A stretch of 64,000 nucleotides of DNA. Origin: Macrococcoides canis. GTDB lineage: Bacteria; Bacillota; Bacilli; Staphylococcales; Staphylococcaceae. The DNA lies in NCBI RefSeq assembly GCF_002119805.1, contig NZ_CP021059.1:1240001-1304000 (forward strand). The letters are read 5' to 3'. The translations under genes were made by a program, and so were the position numbers. The notes beneath the pieces are model-generated. The model made no database searches and was not told the DNA's origin. It was given only the letters and a program-made list of their open reading frames with translations. Shown piece after piece: positions 48,235-55,864 of the stretch (positions within the stretch are counted from its first letter, which is position 1; each line of letters opens with the position of its first letter).

Positions 48235-49200
48235 ATAGAGTTTCAGTGAACCAAAATTTGATTTAATCTCTAGATACTGCTCAATCTCATTTAAAAGCTG
48301 GATTAGAGCTGCTCTTGATTTCAACTGTTTATTATTTATCGGCAAAGGATATTTTTCAACATCCAGCATGATCGCATAGAGATCATGTAATCGGATCGCT
48401 GTGAAATTGTTGCTGGATATATTGCTGGATAAGTCCTGTAAGAGCTGACTACAATTGACATGAAGCTTATCACTATGGTCCATCTGGTTGATCAGATCGA
48501 CCATACGTGACAGCAGTTCAAGCTGTGCTTCACGCATATCGAAATAATGATAATATGAGTTTTCATTTCTTGTAAAATGATTTTCAACTTCCGTATATGC
48601 CACAGATTTAGCACGTTCAATCGTATCATGCAGTTTAACAACCTGTTGTTTATCCAGTGCTATTTCTGGATAGATAAGCGCATCACTCAACTTTGAAACG
48701 ATAACCTGAAACTCTGTTTCAATCTCCTTCTTATACTCATTCAATTTTCTGGACAAGTCCGGCATATATAAGTTGAGCAACAAGGCAATGCCAAGACCAA
48801 CGATGATCAAAGTTATTTCATTGATAATCACATGCCAGTTAACATAGCCAAAATTAAAACAATGTAAAATGATGACGCAGCTCGTAACCACACCTTCTTC
48901 TATACCGAACATAACAGTGACTGGAATAAAGACAAGGACCAGCAGACCGAGCACGACTGGATTAAAACCTAGATGTTCAAAGAACAGATAAGAAAACAGC
49001 AGTCCTAAAGAACAAGAAAAAAATCTGGCACTTGCTGCCTGCAAAGATTTCACACGTGTATTCTTTACACATAAAACAACGAGGATGGCTGCTGATGCAT
49101 AATTATCCAGCCCTAACAACTTACAGATAATTACACCCAGCGCCATCCCTAATGCCGTCTTTATCGTCCTGAATCCGATACGATAAGGCTTAATCTTCAT
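48232..49200 (-). CDS. YqjA-like aromatic acid exporter family membrane protein (DUF939)
   Basis: A 322-aa protein with five or six hydrophobic segments in the first ~150 residues, then a long helical soluble region of about 170 residues. This matches the DUF939/YqjA half of the aromatic acid exporter (FUSC-like) family, and the length equals Bacillus YqjA as I recall it. Transport of aromatic compounds is suggested by homology only. It starts 3 nt after the brxB-like gene and is probably co-transcribed with it. Confidence 0.8.
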   Translation of the reverse strand: MKIKPYRIGFRTIKTALGMALGVIICKLLGLDNYASAAILVVLCVKNTRVKSLQAASARFFSCSLGLLFSYLFFEHLGFNPVVLGLLVLVFIPVTVMFGIEEGVVTSCVIILHCFNFGYVNWHVIINEITLIIVGLGIALLLNLYMPDLSRKLNEYKKEIETEFQVIVSKLSDALIYPEIALDKQQVVKLHDTIERAKSVAYTEVENHFTRNENSYYHYFDMREAQLELLSRMVDLINQMDHSDKLHVNCSQLLQDLSSNISSNNFTAIRLHDLYAIMLDVEKYPLPINNKQLKSRAALIQLLNEIEQYLEIKSNFGSLKLY

Positions 49201-49203
49201 CTA

Positions 49204-49641
49204 TTAACGCTCTTCGCAATGCTCTTCGAACAGTGCCTGAATATTTGTAATGACACTCATTGGATCATGACCTTCGATTTCATGTCTTTCGATCATAGAA
49301 ATAATCTTGCCATCTTTAAGTAATGCAAATGATGGACTGCTTGGTGGATACCCTTCGAAATATTCACGCGCAGTAGCTGTCGCTTCTTTATCCTGACCTG
49401 CAAATACAGTAACAAGCTGATCTGGTACTTTATCGTAGTGAACCGCATGTGCTGCAGCTGGACGCGCAATGCCACCCGCACACCCACATACTGAATTAAT
49501 CATAACAAAAGTTGTACCAGGCTTATCAAATGTTTCCTTTACCGCTTCAGACGTCGTTAATTGCTTATATCCTGCATTTTCAATCTCTTGACGTGCTGTG
49601 TTAATAAAATCTTCCATATACATATTAAAATTCATATCCAT
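49204..49641 (-). CDS. brxB: Bacilliredoxin BrxA/BrxB family
   Basis: A 145-aa thioredoxin-fold protein with the CGC redox motif (residues 52-54, SVCGCAGG) of bacilliredoxins, which remove bacillithiol from proteins. The N-terminus [17 protein letters not shown] and C-terminal [12 protein letters not shown] are typical of the family. The ATG at 49639-49641 lies 8 nt after GAGGTG. YqiW (BrxB) lies next to the bkd-bcd region in Bacillus, as here. With BshA and YpdA this completes a debacillithiolation path in the window. Confidence 0.92.
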   Translation of the reverse strand: MDMNFNMYMEDFINTARQEIENAGYKQLTTSEAVKETFDKPGTTFVMINSVCGCAGGIARPAAAHAVHYDKVPDQLVTVFAGQDKEATATAREYFEGYPPSSPSFALLKDGKIISMIERHEIEGHDPMSVITNIQALFEEHCEER

Positions 49642-49827
49642 TGATATAACACCTCTTCTAAATTGATACAACTATCATAACGAATAAATCTTCTTAAATC
49701 TAGTGATTAATCCGTGAAATTATAAAAGATATAAATAATATATAAGTTAGGCTGTCACTCATGCTTAGCCGAAAAGAAGATACGAACTGAAAGATATTTT
49801 TTGTCACTTATTACACTCTGACTAAAT

Positions 49828-49862
49828 GAAAAGCACCTACAAAATCTTTTGCAGGTGCTCAT
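49828..49862 (-). terminator. Terminator after bcd
   Basis: The minus-strand stem AGCACCTGCAAAA / TTTTGTAGGTGCT has one mismatch and is followed by TTTCATTTAG. It separates bcd from brxB. Confidence 0.75.
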
Positions 49863-49868
49863 CATTTA

Positions 49869-50969
49869 TTATCCTCTACGTCTAGAAATTAAAGAATGTT
49901 CATTTAAACTAAATGTACTACGTACACGCATCATCTGATCAATACGTTCTTCAGCTAAACGTTCAGCTGCTAAAGCTGTAGAAATGTTATCACGTTTCGC
50001 GATTTCAAATACTTTATCCATCTGGTCATAAATTTCATTTACTTTTTTCGTAGCACGATCTTGGTTATAGCCATTTAACTCATCAGCTACATTTATAACT
50101 CCACCAGAGTTTACTACAAAGTCAGGTGCATAGATAATGTCTCTTTCTTTGAGCATTGCTGCGTGTCTTTCCATGTCTTTTAACTGGTTATTAGATGATC
50201 CACATACTGCTTTAACTTTCAATTGTGGAATTGTGTCATCATTAAGAATCGCTCCTAATGCACATGGTGCAAAGATATCTGCTTCTACACCGTAAATTTC
50301 ATCCGGCTTCACTGCTGTTGCACCAAAGTCATTCACTGCGCGATCAATTGATTCCTGGAAGATATCCGTAACGATTAATTTCGCACCTTCTTCATGTAAA
50401 TATTTACATAGCGTATACGACACATTCCCTACCCCTTGTACAGAAATCGTCTTACCTGCTAAACTATCATCACCAAATGCTTCTTTCGCCGTACGTTTCA
50501 TCGCACGATATACGCCTAATGCTGTCATCGGACTTGGATTACCGCTTGATCCATAACTTTCTGATAATCCTACGACATAGTCAGTTTCTGCAAATATCGT
50601 ATCCATATCTGTAACTGATGTACCAACATCTTCTGCAGTAATATAACGTCCGTTTAGACTTTGAATATAACGTCCTAATGCTCTGAACAATGCTTCAGAC
50701 TTATCTTTCTTAGGGTCTCCGATGACAACCGTCTTCGCACCACCTAAGTTTAGTCCGGCTGCTGCGTTCTTATACGTCATCCCTCGTGCTAATCGAAGAG
50801 CATCTTCAACTGCTTCTTCTTCACTGTTATATGGCCACATTCTGCAACCTCCGAGCGCTGGCCCTAACGTAGTATCATGAATCGCAATGATTGCTTTTAG
50901 CCCGCTCGCCTTATCCTGACAGAACACTACCTGTTCATAATCATATTGCTCTAATGTTTCAAATATCAT
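49869..50969 (-). CDS. bcd: Leucine dehydrogenase (Glu/Leu/Phe/Val dehydrogenase family)
   Basis: A 366-aa NAD-dependent branched-chain amino acid dehydrogenase. The substrate loop is LGGCRMWPY, the catalytic Lys lies in [18 protein letters not shown] and the NAD motif [15 protein letters not shown] follows. It deaminates leucine, isoleucine or valine to the oxo acids. In Bacillus bcd sits inside ptb-bcd-buk-lpdV-bkd; here none of those neighbours is present, so bcd is an orphan of that cluster. It has its own sigma-A promoter. Confidence 0.94.
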   Translation of the reverse strand: MIFETLEQYDYEQVVFCQDKASGLKAIIAIHDTTLGPALGGCRMWPYNSEEEAVEDALRLARGMTYKNAAAGLNLGGAKTVVIGDPKKDKSEALFRALGRYIQSLNGRYITAEDVGTSVTDMDTIFAETDYVVGLSESYGSSGNPSPMTALGVYRAMKRTAKEAFGDDSLAGKTISVQGVGNVSYTLCKYLHEEGAKLIVTDIFQESIDRAVNDFGATAVKPDEIYGVEADIFAPCALGAILNDDTIPQLKVKAVCGSSNNQLKDMERHAAMLKERDIIYAPDFVVNSGGVINVADELNGYNQDRATKKVNEIYDQMDKVFEIAKRDNISTALAAERLAEERIDQMMRVRSTFSLNEHSLISRRRG

Positions 50970-51015
50970 TATTATTCCCCTTTTCCAATAAAGATATGTA
51001 ACTGCTTACATTTTT

Positions 51016-51044
51016 ATTATAGTATTAATAAGTAAATATTTCAA
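51016..51044 (-). promoter_or_regulatory. Sigma-A promoter of bcd
   Basis: -35 TTGAAA (51039-51044) and -10 TATAAT (51016-51021) are 17 nt apart on the minus strand, 46 nt before the ATG. This is one of the best consensus matches in the window. Confidence 0.8.
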
Positions 51045-51101
51045 TTTACGAAGTTTTATTAAATTACAGCATTTTTTCCGTCTATCAAATTAATGCAATC
51101 A

Positions 51102-51110
51102 TGTTATAAT
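51102..51110 (+). promoter_or_regulatory. Extended -10 promoter of the DUF2627 gene
   Basis: TGTTATAAT lies 32 nt before the TTG start; the -35 is poor. Confidence 0.5.
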
Positions 51111-51141
51111 AACGATATATAAAAATGAAATTGGTGATGTT

Positions 51142-51375
51142 TTGAAAAAGATTATTGCATTGATGGTACTTGTTATTCCAATCTATTTAGCTGGATTAGG
51201 CATCAAATGGATGAGAGATGCACTTTTTGGTGTACTTGTACCTGAGCTCCATTTTATTTGGTTACAATTTGTTATCGGATTTGTCTTGATGGTGCTCGGT
51301 GTCAGTTTTGTTGGTGGATACATTCTGCATATCGAGAAGAAAAGTAAACGCGCACAACAGAAGTTTCGTAAATAA
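51142..51375 (+). CDS. DUF2627 small membrane protein (YqzF-like)
   Basis: A 77-aa protein with two hydrophobic helices (about residues 4-22 and 34-60) and a basic C-terminal tail (KKSKRAQQKFRK). It matches DUF2627/YqzF in length and in position next to the glpQ-like gene, upstream of the bkd/bcd region in Bacillus. The TTG at 51142 with GGTGATG upstream is the start. Function is unknown. It is convergent with glpQ across a shared hairpin. Confidence 0.78.
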   Translation: MKKIIALMVLVIPIYLAGLGIKWMRDALFGVLVPELHFIWLQFVIGFVLMVLGVSFVGGYILHIEKKSKRAQQKFRK

Positions 51376-51383
51376 CTGAACAT

Positions 51384-51423
51384 AAAAAATCGAGATGCTG
51401 TCATTTCAGCTCTCGATTTTTTT
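51384..51423. terminator. Bidirectional terminator between DUF2627 gene and glpQ
   Basis: The stem ATCGAGATGCTG / CAGCTCTCGAT (one bulge) is flanked by AAAAA and TTTTTTT. The last glpQ codons lie within the stem. Confidence 0.85.
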
Positions 51424-52131
51424 CATTCGTTTTAAATGGACGGCACGTTCAACTTCATCTGTTATAATTCCGGTAACGCTGCTACTCATCCATGTTGTCA
51501 AATCTTTTTCTTTGTTTACAGTATATACTCTCGCAGGGAGTTCATTATGTTCCAGTTCAACAAGATGATCTACCGTAATATGTTTTGCATTCGGGTGTAC
51601 GCTCTTAATATTATGACTTGTCTTATAGTCCCATGGTGACTTATGATATCTATCAAACAACAAAGCAGTTTCGTATGATGGATCCAGCGCTTCCATCTTG
51701 ACCAAACTTTCAATATAAAAGCTCGAGATGATAATCTGATCATTAATATCATATTGTATTAATAATTCGTGTAATTTAGATTCTATCTTACCTGTTTCAG
51801 CTTTAATTTCGATATTTAATAGCTTATTATGTGCTTTAACGATATTTAAGACATCTGTGAGCAGCGGTACTTTTTCATTAGTCGCATTAAAGAGACCTTT
51901 CTTAATGTTAAACTGCTGTATTTCATCAAATGTCATTTCTGCAACTTTACCTCGTCCAGTTGTCGTTCGATTAATCGTATGATCATGAATGACAACTATC
52001 TGATCATCTTTCGTGAGATGGATATCGAGTTCGAAGCCATCTGCACCGTATTCCACTGCCTTATTAAAGGCAAGTAAAGTGTTTTCTGGGTATTTAGCGG
52101 AATATCCGCGATGTGCAAATATCAGTACCAC
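51406..52131 (-). CDS. glpQ: Glycerophosphodiester phosphodiesterase
   Basis: A 241-aa GDPD TIM-barrel enzyme that frees sn-glycerol-3-phosphate from deacylated phospholipids. The catalytic motifs are HRGYSAKYPENT (residues 7-18), FELDIHLTKD and VVIHDHTINRTT. There is no signal peptide, so it is cytosolic (UgpQ/YqiK type). The GTG start at 52131 has AAGGATGG 6 nt upstream and lies 2 nt after the Spo0A-like stop, so the two are co-translated. Bacillus has a similar gene (yqiK) near spo0A. Confidence 0.92.
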   Translation of the reverse strand: MVLIFAHRGYSAKYPENTLLAFNKAVEYGADGFELDIHLTKDDQIVVIHDHTINRTTTGRGKVAEMTFDEIQQFNIKKGLFNATNEKVPLLTDVLNIVKAHNKLLNIEIKAETGKIESKLHELLIQYDINDQIIISSFYIESLVKMEALDPSYETALLFDRYHKSPWDYKTSHNIKSVHPNAKHITVDHLVELEHNELPARVYTVNKEKDLTTWMSSSVTGIITDEVERAVHLKRMKKIES

Positions 52132-52133
52132 AA

Positions 52134-52805
52134 CTAACCATCCTTCAAAAATTTAATAAGTTCACCAATTGTCGGCTTTACGTATCTGCCATTTTCCTTA
52201 TACACTTGCTCTAATCCATTGCTCCATGCTTTTTCTATCGCATGGCGTATAGACCTTTCAACATTCGCTGGTTTAACTTGATGCAGTTCTGCAATTTCAG
52301 GATAAAGCATGATCGTCAGCTGAATCTTCTCATTTGGATGTTTGCTCACAATATCTAATGCATCCTTTAAATATCTTGTTCCTTTATGTTTGTCATTAAA
52401 GCCTAAGTTATTCAATAGCTGATCTGTATGATTAACAAAATCCATATTACAGATTTGATAAATTCTACTGATGAAATTATCAAAATTGATCGGCTTAAGT
52501 ATAAAATAATCGACTCCTAACGACATCGCCTCGCTCAAGATAGAGTCCTTTCCAAATGCACTTAAACAGATTATCTTATATTCATGAGATTTAGGAATAT
52601 ACTTTTCAAGCAAGCCAATACCATCTATATACGGGAGAATCAGATCAAGTAGAAGTAAATCAAACTCACACGTTTCAATCATATGTACTGCATCTTTCCC
52701 ATTATGACACATGCCTACTACCTTCATGTCATATTGTTCCAGATGTGCCTTGATTGAAAGTGCTAATTCCCTTGAATCTTCAATTATTGCGACTTTAAGT
52801 ACCAT
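52134..52805 (-). CDS. spo0A: Spo0A-like response regulator in a non-sporulating context
   Basis: A 223-aa two-domain regulator. The receiver (residues 1-119) has the acidic pair E9-D10, phospho-acceptor D54 (LLLLDLILPYIDG), switch S82 and K104. The effector (about 126-223) is of the Spo0A C-terminal type: HKGTRYLKDALDIV, LTIMLYPEIAELH and the recognition-helix segment VERSIRHAIEKAWSNG (182-197), nearly the Bacillus VERAIRHAIEVAWSRG. The hinge is very short and the C-terminus truncated compared with the ~267-aa Bacillus protein. It lies between recN and glpQ, exactly the spo0A position with spoIVB missing. The ATG has AGAGGG 5 nt upstream. DNA binding at TGTCGAA-type boxes is expected; its targets and kinases are unknown. 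Confidence 0.88.
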   Translation of the reverse strand: MVLKVAIIEDSRELALSIKAHLEQYDMKVVGMCHNGKDAVHMIETCEFDLLLLDLILPYIDGIGLLEKYIPKSHEYKIICLSAFGKDSILSEAMSLGVDYFILKPINFDNFISRIYQICNMDFVNHTDQLLNNLGFNDKHKGTRYLKDALDIVSKHPNEKIQLTIMLYPEIAELHQVKPANVERSIRHAIEKAWSNGLEQVYKENGRYVKPTIGELIKFLKDG

Positions 52806-52817
52806 ATTATCCCTCTT

Positions 52818-54485
52818 CTACTTAGTGTTTTGAGCAATTAGTTCTGCTGCATGATCCAGTGTTAACGGTGTGACTTCTACTCCCGATATCATTCTTGCAA
52901 CTTCATGAATCCTCATTTCTCCATCAAGTTCTGTAATTTGCGTAATCGTGCGATCATCCTGCTCAATTTTCTCTATATAAAGATGATGATCACTGATTGC
53001 TGCAACTTGTGGCAAATGTGATATACATATCACTTGTATATACTCAGAAATATCATGCATCTTTTCTGCCATCTTCTGTGCTACTTTACCTGAAACACCG
53101 GTGTCCACTTCATCAAATAAGATTGCAGTCTTTCCTTTTGATTCTGCAAAGATACTTTTAAGTGCTAACATAATACGAGAAAGCTCTCCACCTGAAGCAA
53201 TTTTATATAATGGCTTCAATGGTTCACCTTTGTTCGGACTTATCATAAACTCCAATGACTCGATACCTTCACTCGTCGGTTCAGTTTTCTGGAAAGCCAT
53301 TTCAAAGTTTGCACTTTTCATCTCAAGATGGTGAATTTCATCTAAGATGTTTTCTCTCAGACTTTGTGCAACGCGTCGTCTTGCTTTACTGAGTTGTAGA
53401 CCTGAGGCCATAACTTTGTCGTAAAGTTGTGCAATTGTCTGTTGAAGCTGAGTCGTCGATTCTTCAATATTTTCTATTTTATTGATTTCCGCTTCTAGCT
53501 GTTCAATAAATGGAATCAAATCGTTAAGTGGTTTACCATATTTTCGTTCTAAAAACTGAATATCATTCAAACGAGCCTGTAAATTATTCAGTTCCTGCTC
53601 ATCATAATCATTATTTGAAAGTTCATCATGTAATAAATGCTTCGTATCATCTAAAATATAGTAAAGCCCTTCTGCTTCTTCTTTTGTCTTATCAAATTTG
53701 CCTGGAATAATGGTACTTACTTCTGCCAGCTGTTCTTTGAAATCAAACAGTAATTCAAGTAATTTACCTTCATCATTAAGCAGCGTAATCGATTTAGATA
53801 GTGCATCATTTAATTTTTCAAAGTTTTCAAGTCGGTTAATCTCTTCTTCTAAACGTTCTTTTTCATTCACTACAAGATTTTTGTCGGATAACTCTTTATA
53901 TTGATATTTTATCAGATCAAGTCTTTGAAGTAGCGCCTCATCCTTTTGCTGGAGCTGTTCGAGTTCCTTCTGTTTTTCTTTATAATCAAAATAATATGCT
54001 CTGTATTCTTCATATAACTTCTGATACGACTGCTCTGAATATTCATCAAGCAGCATAATATGATATTTCGGTTTTAGTAGATGCTGTGTTTCATGTTGTC
54101 CATGAATATCAAGAAGTTCCTGCATAACTTCGCGAAGTTCTGTTAGTGTTATCAGATGGTTATTTATTCTACAGAGACTTTTGCCACTTTTATAAATTTC
54201 ACGCTTAACAAGCATAAAGTCATCAAGTGGTATCTCTTTTTGTTCAAGCAGATGTATTACTTTATCATTGTTCTCAATATCAAATACACCTTCTACAACT
54301 GCTTTTTGTTCTCCATGACGAACCATCGTCTGACTCGCACGCATCCCAATCAACTGTCCGATCGCATCAATAATTATTGACTTTCCTGCTCCAGTTTCTC
54401 CGCTTAATACTGTTAAGCCATTTTTAAGTTCAATCTCTAAAGATTCAATAATTGCAAACTGCTGAATAGATAATGAAACAAGCAT
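52818..54485 (-). CDS. recN: DNA repair protein RecN
   Basis: A 555-aa SMC-like ATPase of double-strand break repair. Walker A is SGETGAGKSIIIDAIG (about residues 29-44), Walker B is in AILFDEVDTGVSG, and the middle ~300 residues are a coiled coil with many Glu, Gln and Leu. The C-terminal ABC signature PLYKIASGGELSRIMLAL is present. It lies 12 nt after argR and 12 nt before the Spo0A-like gene, an operon-like run. Length is normal. Confidence 0.97.
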   Translation of the reverse strand: MLVSLSIQQFAIIESLEIELKNGLTVLSGETGAGKSIIIDAIGQLIGMRASQTMVRHGEQKAVVEGVFDIENNDKVIHLLEQKEIPLDDFMLVKREIYKSGKSLCRINNHLITLTELREVMQELLDIHGQHETQHLLKPKYHIMLLDEYSEQSYQKLYEEYRAYYFDYKEKQKELEQLQQKDEALLQRLDLIKYQYKELSDKNLVVNEKERLEEEINRLENFEKLNDALSKSITLLNDEGKLLELLFDFKEQLAEVSTIIPGKFDKTKEEAEGLYYILDDTKHLLHDELSNNDYDEQELNNLQARLNDIQFLERKYGKPLNDLIPFIEQLEAEINKIENIEESTTQLQQTIAQLYDKVMASGLQLSKARRRVAQSLRENILDEIHHLEMKSANFEMAFQKTEPTSEGIESLEFMISPNKGEPLKPLYKIASGGELSRIMLALKSIFAESKGKTAILFDEVDTGVSGKVAQKMAEKMHDISEYIQVICISHLPQVAAISDHHLYIEKIEQDDRTITQITELDGEMRIHEVARMISGVEVTPLTLDHAAELIAQNTK

Positions 54486-54497
54486 CTAATACCCCCA

Positions 54498-54950
54498 TTA
54501 TAACATGTTAAAAATACGTTCAGCAATCTGCTCTGCAGCAGATTTATCTCTACATATTAATAGACATGTATCATCTCCACAAATTGTACCGATTACTTCA
54601 TCCCATTCAAGCTGATCGATAATCGCACCTATGGACTGCGCATTACCTGGTAATGTCTTTAAGACGAGTAGGTTCTCTGTACCATCCAGCTTCACAAATG
54701 AATCCATCAAATATCTTCCGAGTTTATCTATCGGATGATACTTGCGATCTCTCGGTAAAGAATAAACATACTGACCATCCTTCGTCGGTACTTTAATCAG
54801 CTGTAATTCTTTAATATCTCTTGAAATCGTCGCCTGCGTCACATTCAGGTTGAATTCATTTAATTTTTCTACTAGCTCTTCCTGTGTTTCAATATGCTGA
54901 TTAGAAATAATTTCTCTAATTTTAATTTGTCGCATCGTCTTGTTGGCCAT
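54498..54950 (-). CDS. argR: Arginine repressor ArgR/AhrC
   Basis: A 150-aa arginine-dependent regulator. The N-terminal winged helix ([37 protein letters not shown]) binds ARG boxes. The C-terminal domain with [16 protein letters not shown] binds arginine and forms the hexamer. It lies upstream of recN as in Bacillus. An ARG-box-like palindrome (54965-54978) in its promoter suggests autoregulation that would also affect recN, the Spo0A-like gene and glpQ. Confidence 0.95.
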   Translation of the reverse strand: MANKTMRQIKIREIISNQHIETQEELVEKLNEFNLNVTQATISRDIKELQLIKVPTKDGQYVYSLPRDRKYHPIDKLGRYLMDSFVKLDGTENLLVLKTLPGNAQSIGAIIDQLEWDEVIGTICGDDTCLLICRDKSAAEQIAERIFNML

Positions 54951-54964
54951 CGCGCACCTCCATG

Positions 54965-54978
54965 TGCATATTTATACA
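54965..54978. promoter_or_regulatory. ARG-box-like operator upstream of argR
   Basis: TGCATATTTATACA is a near-perfect palindrome (one mismatch) of the TGNATA-type ArgR half-site. It lies just downstream of the predicted -10, so bound ArgR would block initiation. Confidence 0.5.
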
Positions 54979-54986
54979 TTCATTCT

Positions 54987-55014
54987 ATCATAGACATGTA
55001 TCATTGTATATCAA
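54987..55014 (-). promoter_or_regulatory. Promoter of argR-recN-spo0A-glpQ
   Basis: -35 TTGATA (55009-55014) and -10 TATGAT (54987-54992) are 16 nt apart on the minus strand. The promoter follows the tlyA terminator directly. Confidence 0.55.
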
Positions 55015-55041
55015 AAAAACCACTGCTCTAACAGTGGTTTA
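55012..55041 (-). terminator. Terminator after tlyA-like gene
   Basis: The minus-strand stem AACCACTG / CAGTGGTT (8 bp, 6-nt loop) is followed by TTTTT. It overlaps the tlyA stop codon. Confidence 0.85.
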
Positions 55042-55864
55042 AAGTATTAAAAGCTTCATTAATGATAGATATAATATATGTATCATTAATGATTTGCTGA
55101 TCAACTGATGAATGATTATCCATCTTCTCTGACTTAAATTTAAGATGCAATAAATATTCAATATTACCTTTAGTCCCTGATATTGGAGAATACGTAAGGT
55201 TTTGTGGATGTAAGCCATAATCAGTTGCATAATTTAACACTTTTTGGATAACATCTATATGTGTGTCCTTTGACTTGACAATCCCTTTATCAACCGCTTC
55301 TTTATGCGCTTCAAACTGTGGTTTAATCAGCGCAATGACATCACTGTCATCTTCAATGACATTGACAAGCGTCTTAAAAATAAGCGATAAAGAGATAAAG
55401 CTGACATCGATGCTTACAAAGTCAGGAGTCGGATCAAATACCTCACGCGATACATATCTAAAATTCGTCTGTTCCATTACGGTAACTTTCGGATGAATAC
55501 GAAGACGATAATCCAGCTGGTTCGTCCCGACGTCAAGCGCATATACATGTTTCGCTCCATTTTGAAGTGCACAATCCGTGAAGCCGCCTGTCGAGGATCC
55601 GATATCGAGATGCACACGATCCTTTATTTCGAGTTCAAACTGCTGAAGTGCTTTCTCTAATTTAAGTCCGCCTCTGCTTACATATTTTTTACGTCGATCC
55701 TTAACTCGTATTCTTACCTTTAATGGATCAATCTTTTCACCAGCAGTATCAATACGAATATTATCATCAAAAACGAGTCCAGCCATTATTGCACGCATTG
55801 CAGCATCTTTCGTCTGATAATAATCCTGTGCCACGAGATATTCGTCTATCCTAACTTTCTTCAT
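55028..55864 (-). CDS. tlyA: TlyA-family rRNA (cytidine-2'-O)-methyltransferase (YqxC)
   Basis: A 278-aa protein with an N-terminal S4 RNA-binding domain ([21 protein letters not shown]) and an FtsJ-type Rossmann methyltransferase ([16 protein letters not shown]). The family methylates rRNA and is sometimes labelled hemolysin A, though haemolysis is not its accepted role. It overlaps dxs by 14 nt and precedes argR, exactly the yqxC position in Bacillus. Confidence 0.92.
   Translation of the reverse strand: MKKVRIDEYLVAQDYYQTKDAAMRAIMAGLVFDDNIRIDTAGEKIDPLKVRIRVKDRRKKYVSRGGLKLEKALQQFELEIKDRVHLDIGSSTGGFTDCALQNGAKHVYALDVGTNQLDYRLRIHPKVTVMEQTNFRYVSREVFDPTPDFVSIDVSFISLSLIFKTLVNVIEDDSDVIALIKPQFEAHKEAVDKGIVKSKDTHIDVIQKVLNYATDYGLHPQNLTYSPISGTKGNIEYLLHLKFKSEKMDNHSSVDQQIINDTYIISIINEAFNTLNHC

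Noticed and set aside
49642-49827. Possible small gene or RNA between brxB and bcd
   Set aside because: Only short ORFs without ribosome sites and no strong hairpin beyond the bcd terminator were seen; it likely holds the brxB promoter.
54498-54505. TGTTATAAT-like sequence at the argR end as a recN promoter
   Set aside because: It coincides with the argR stop codon and is too close to the recN start for a usable leader.
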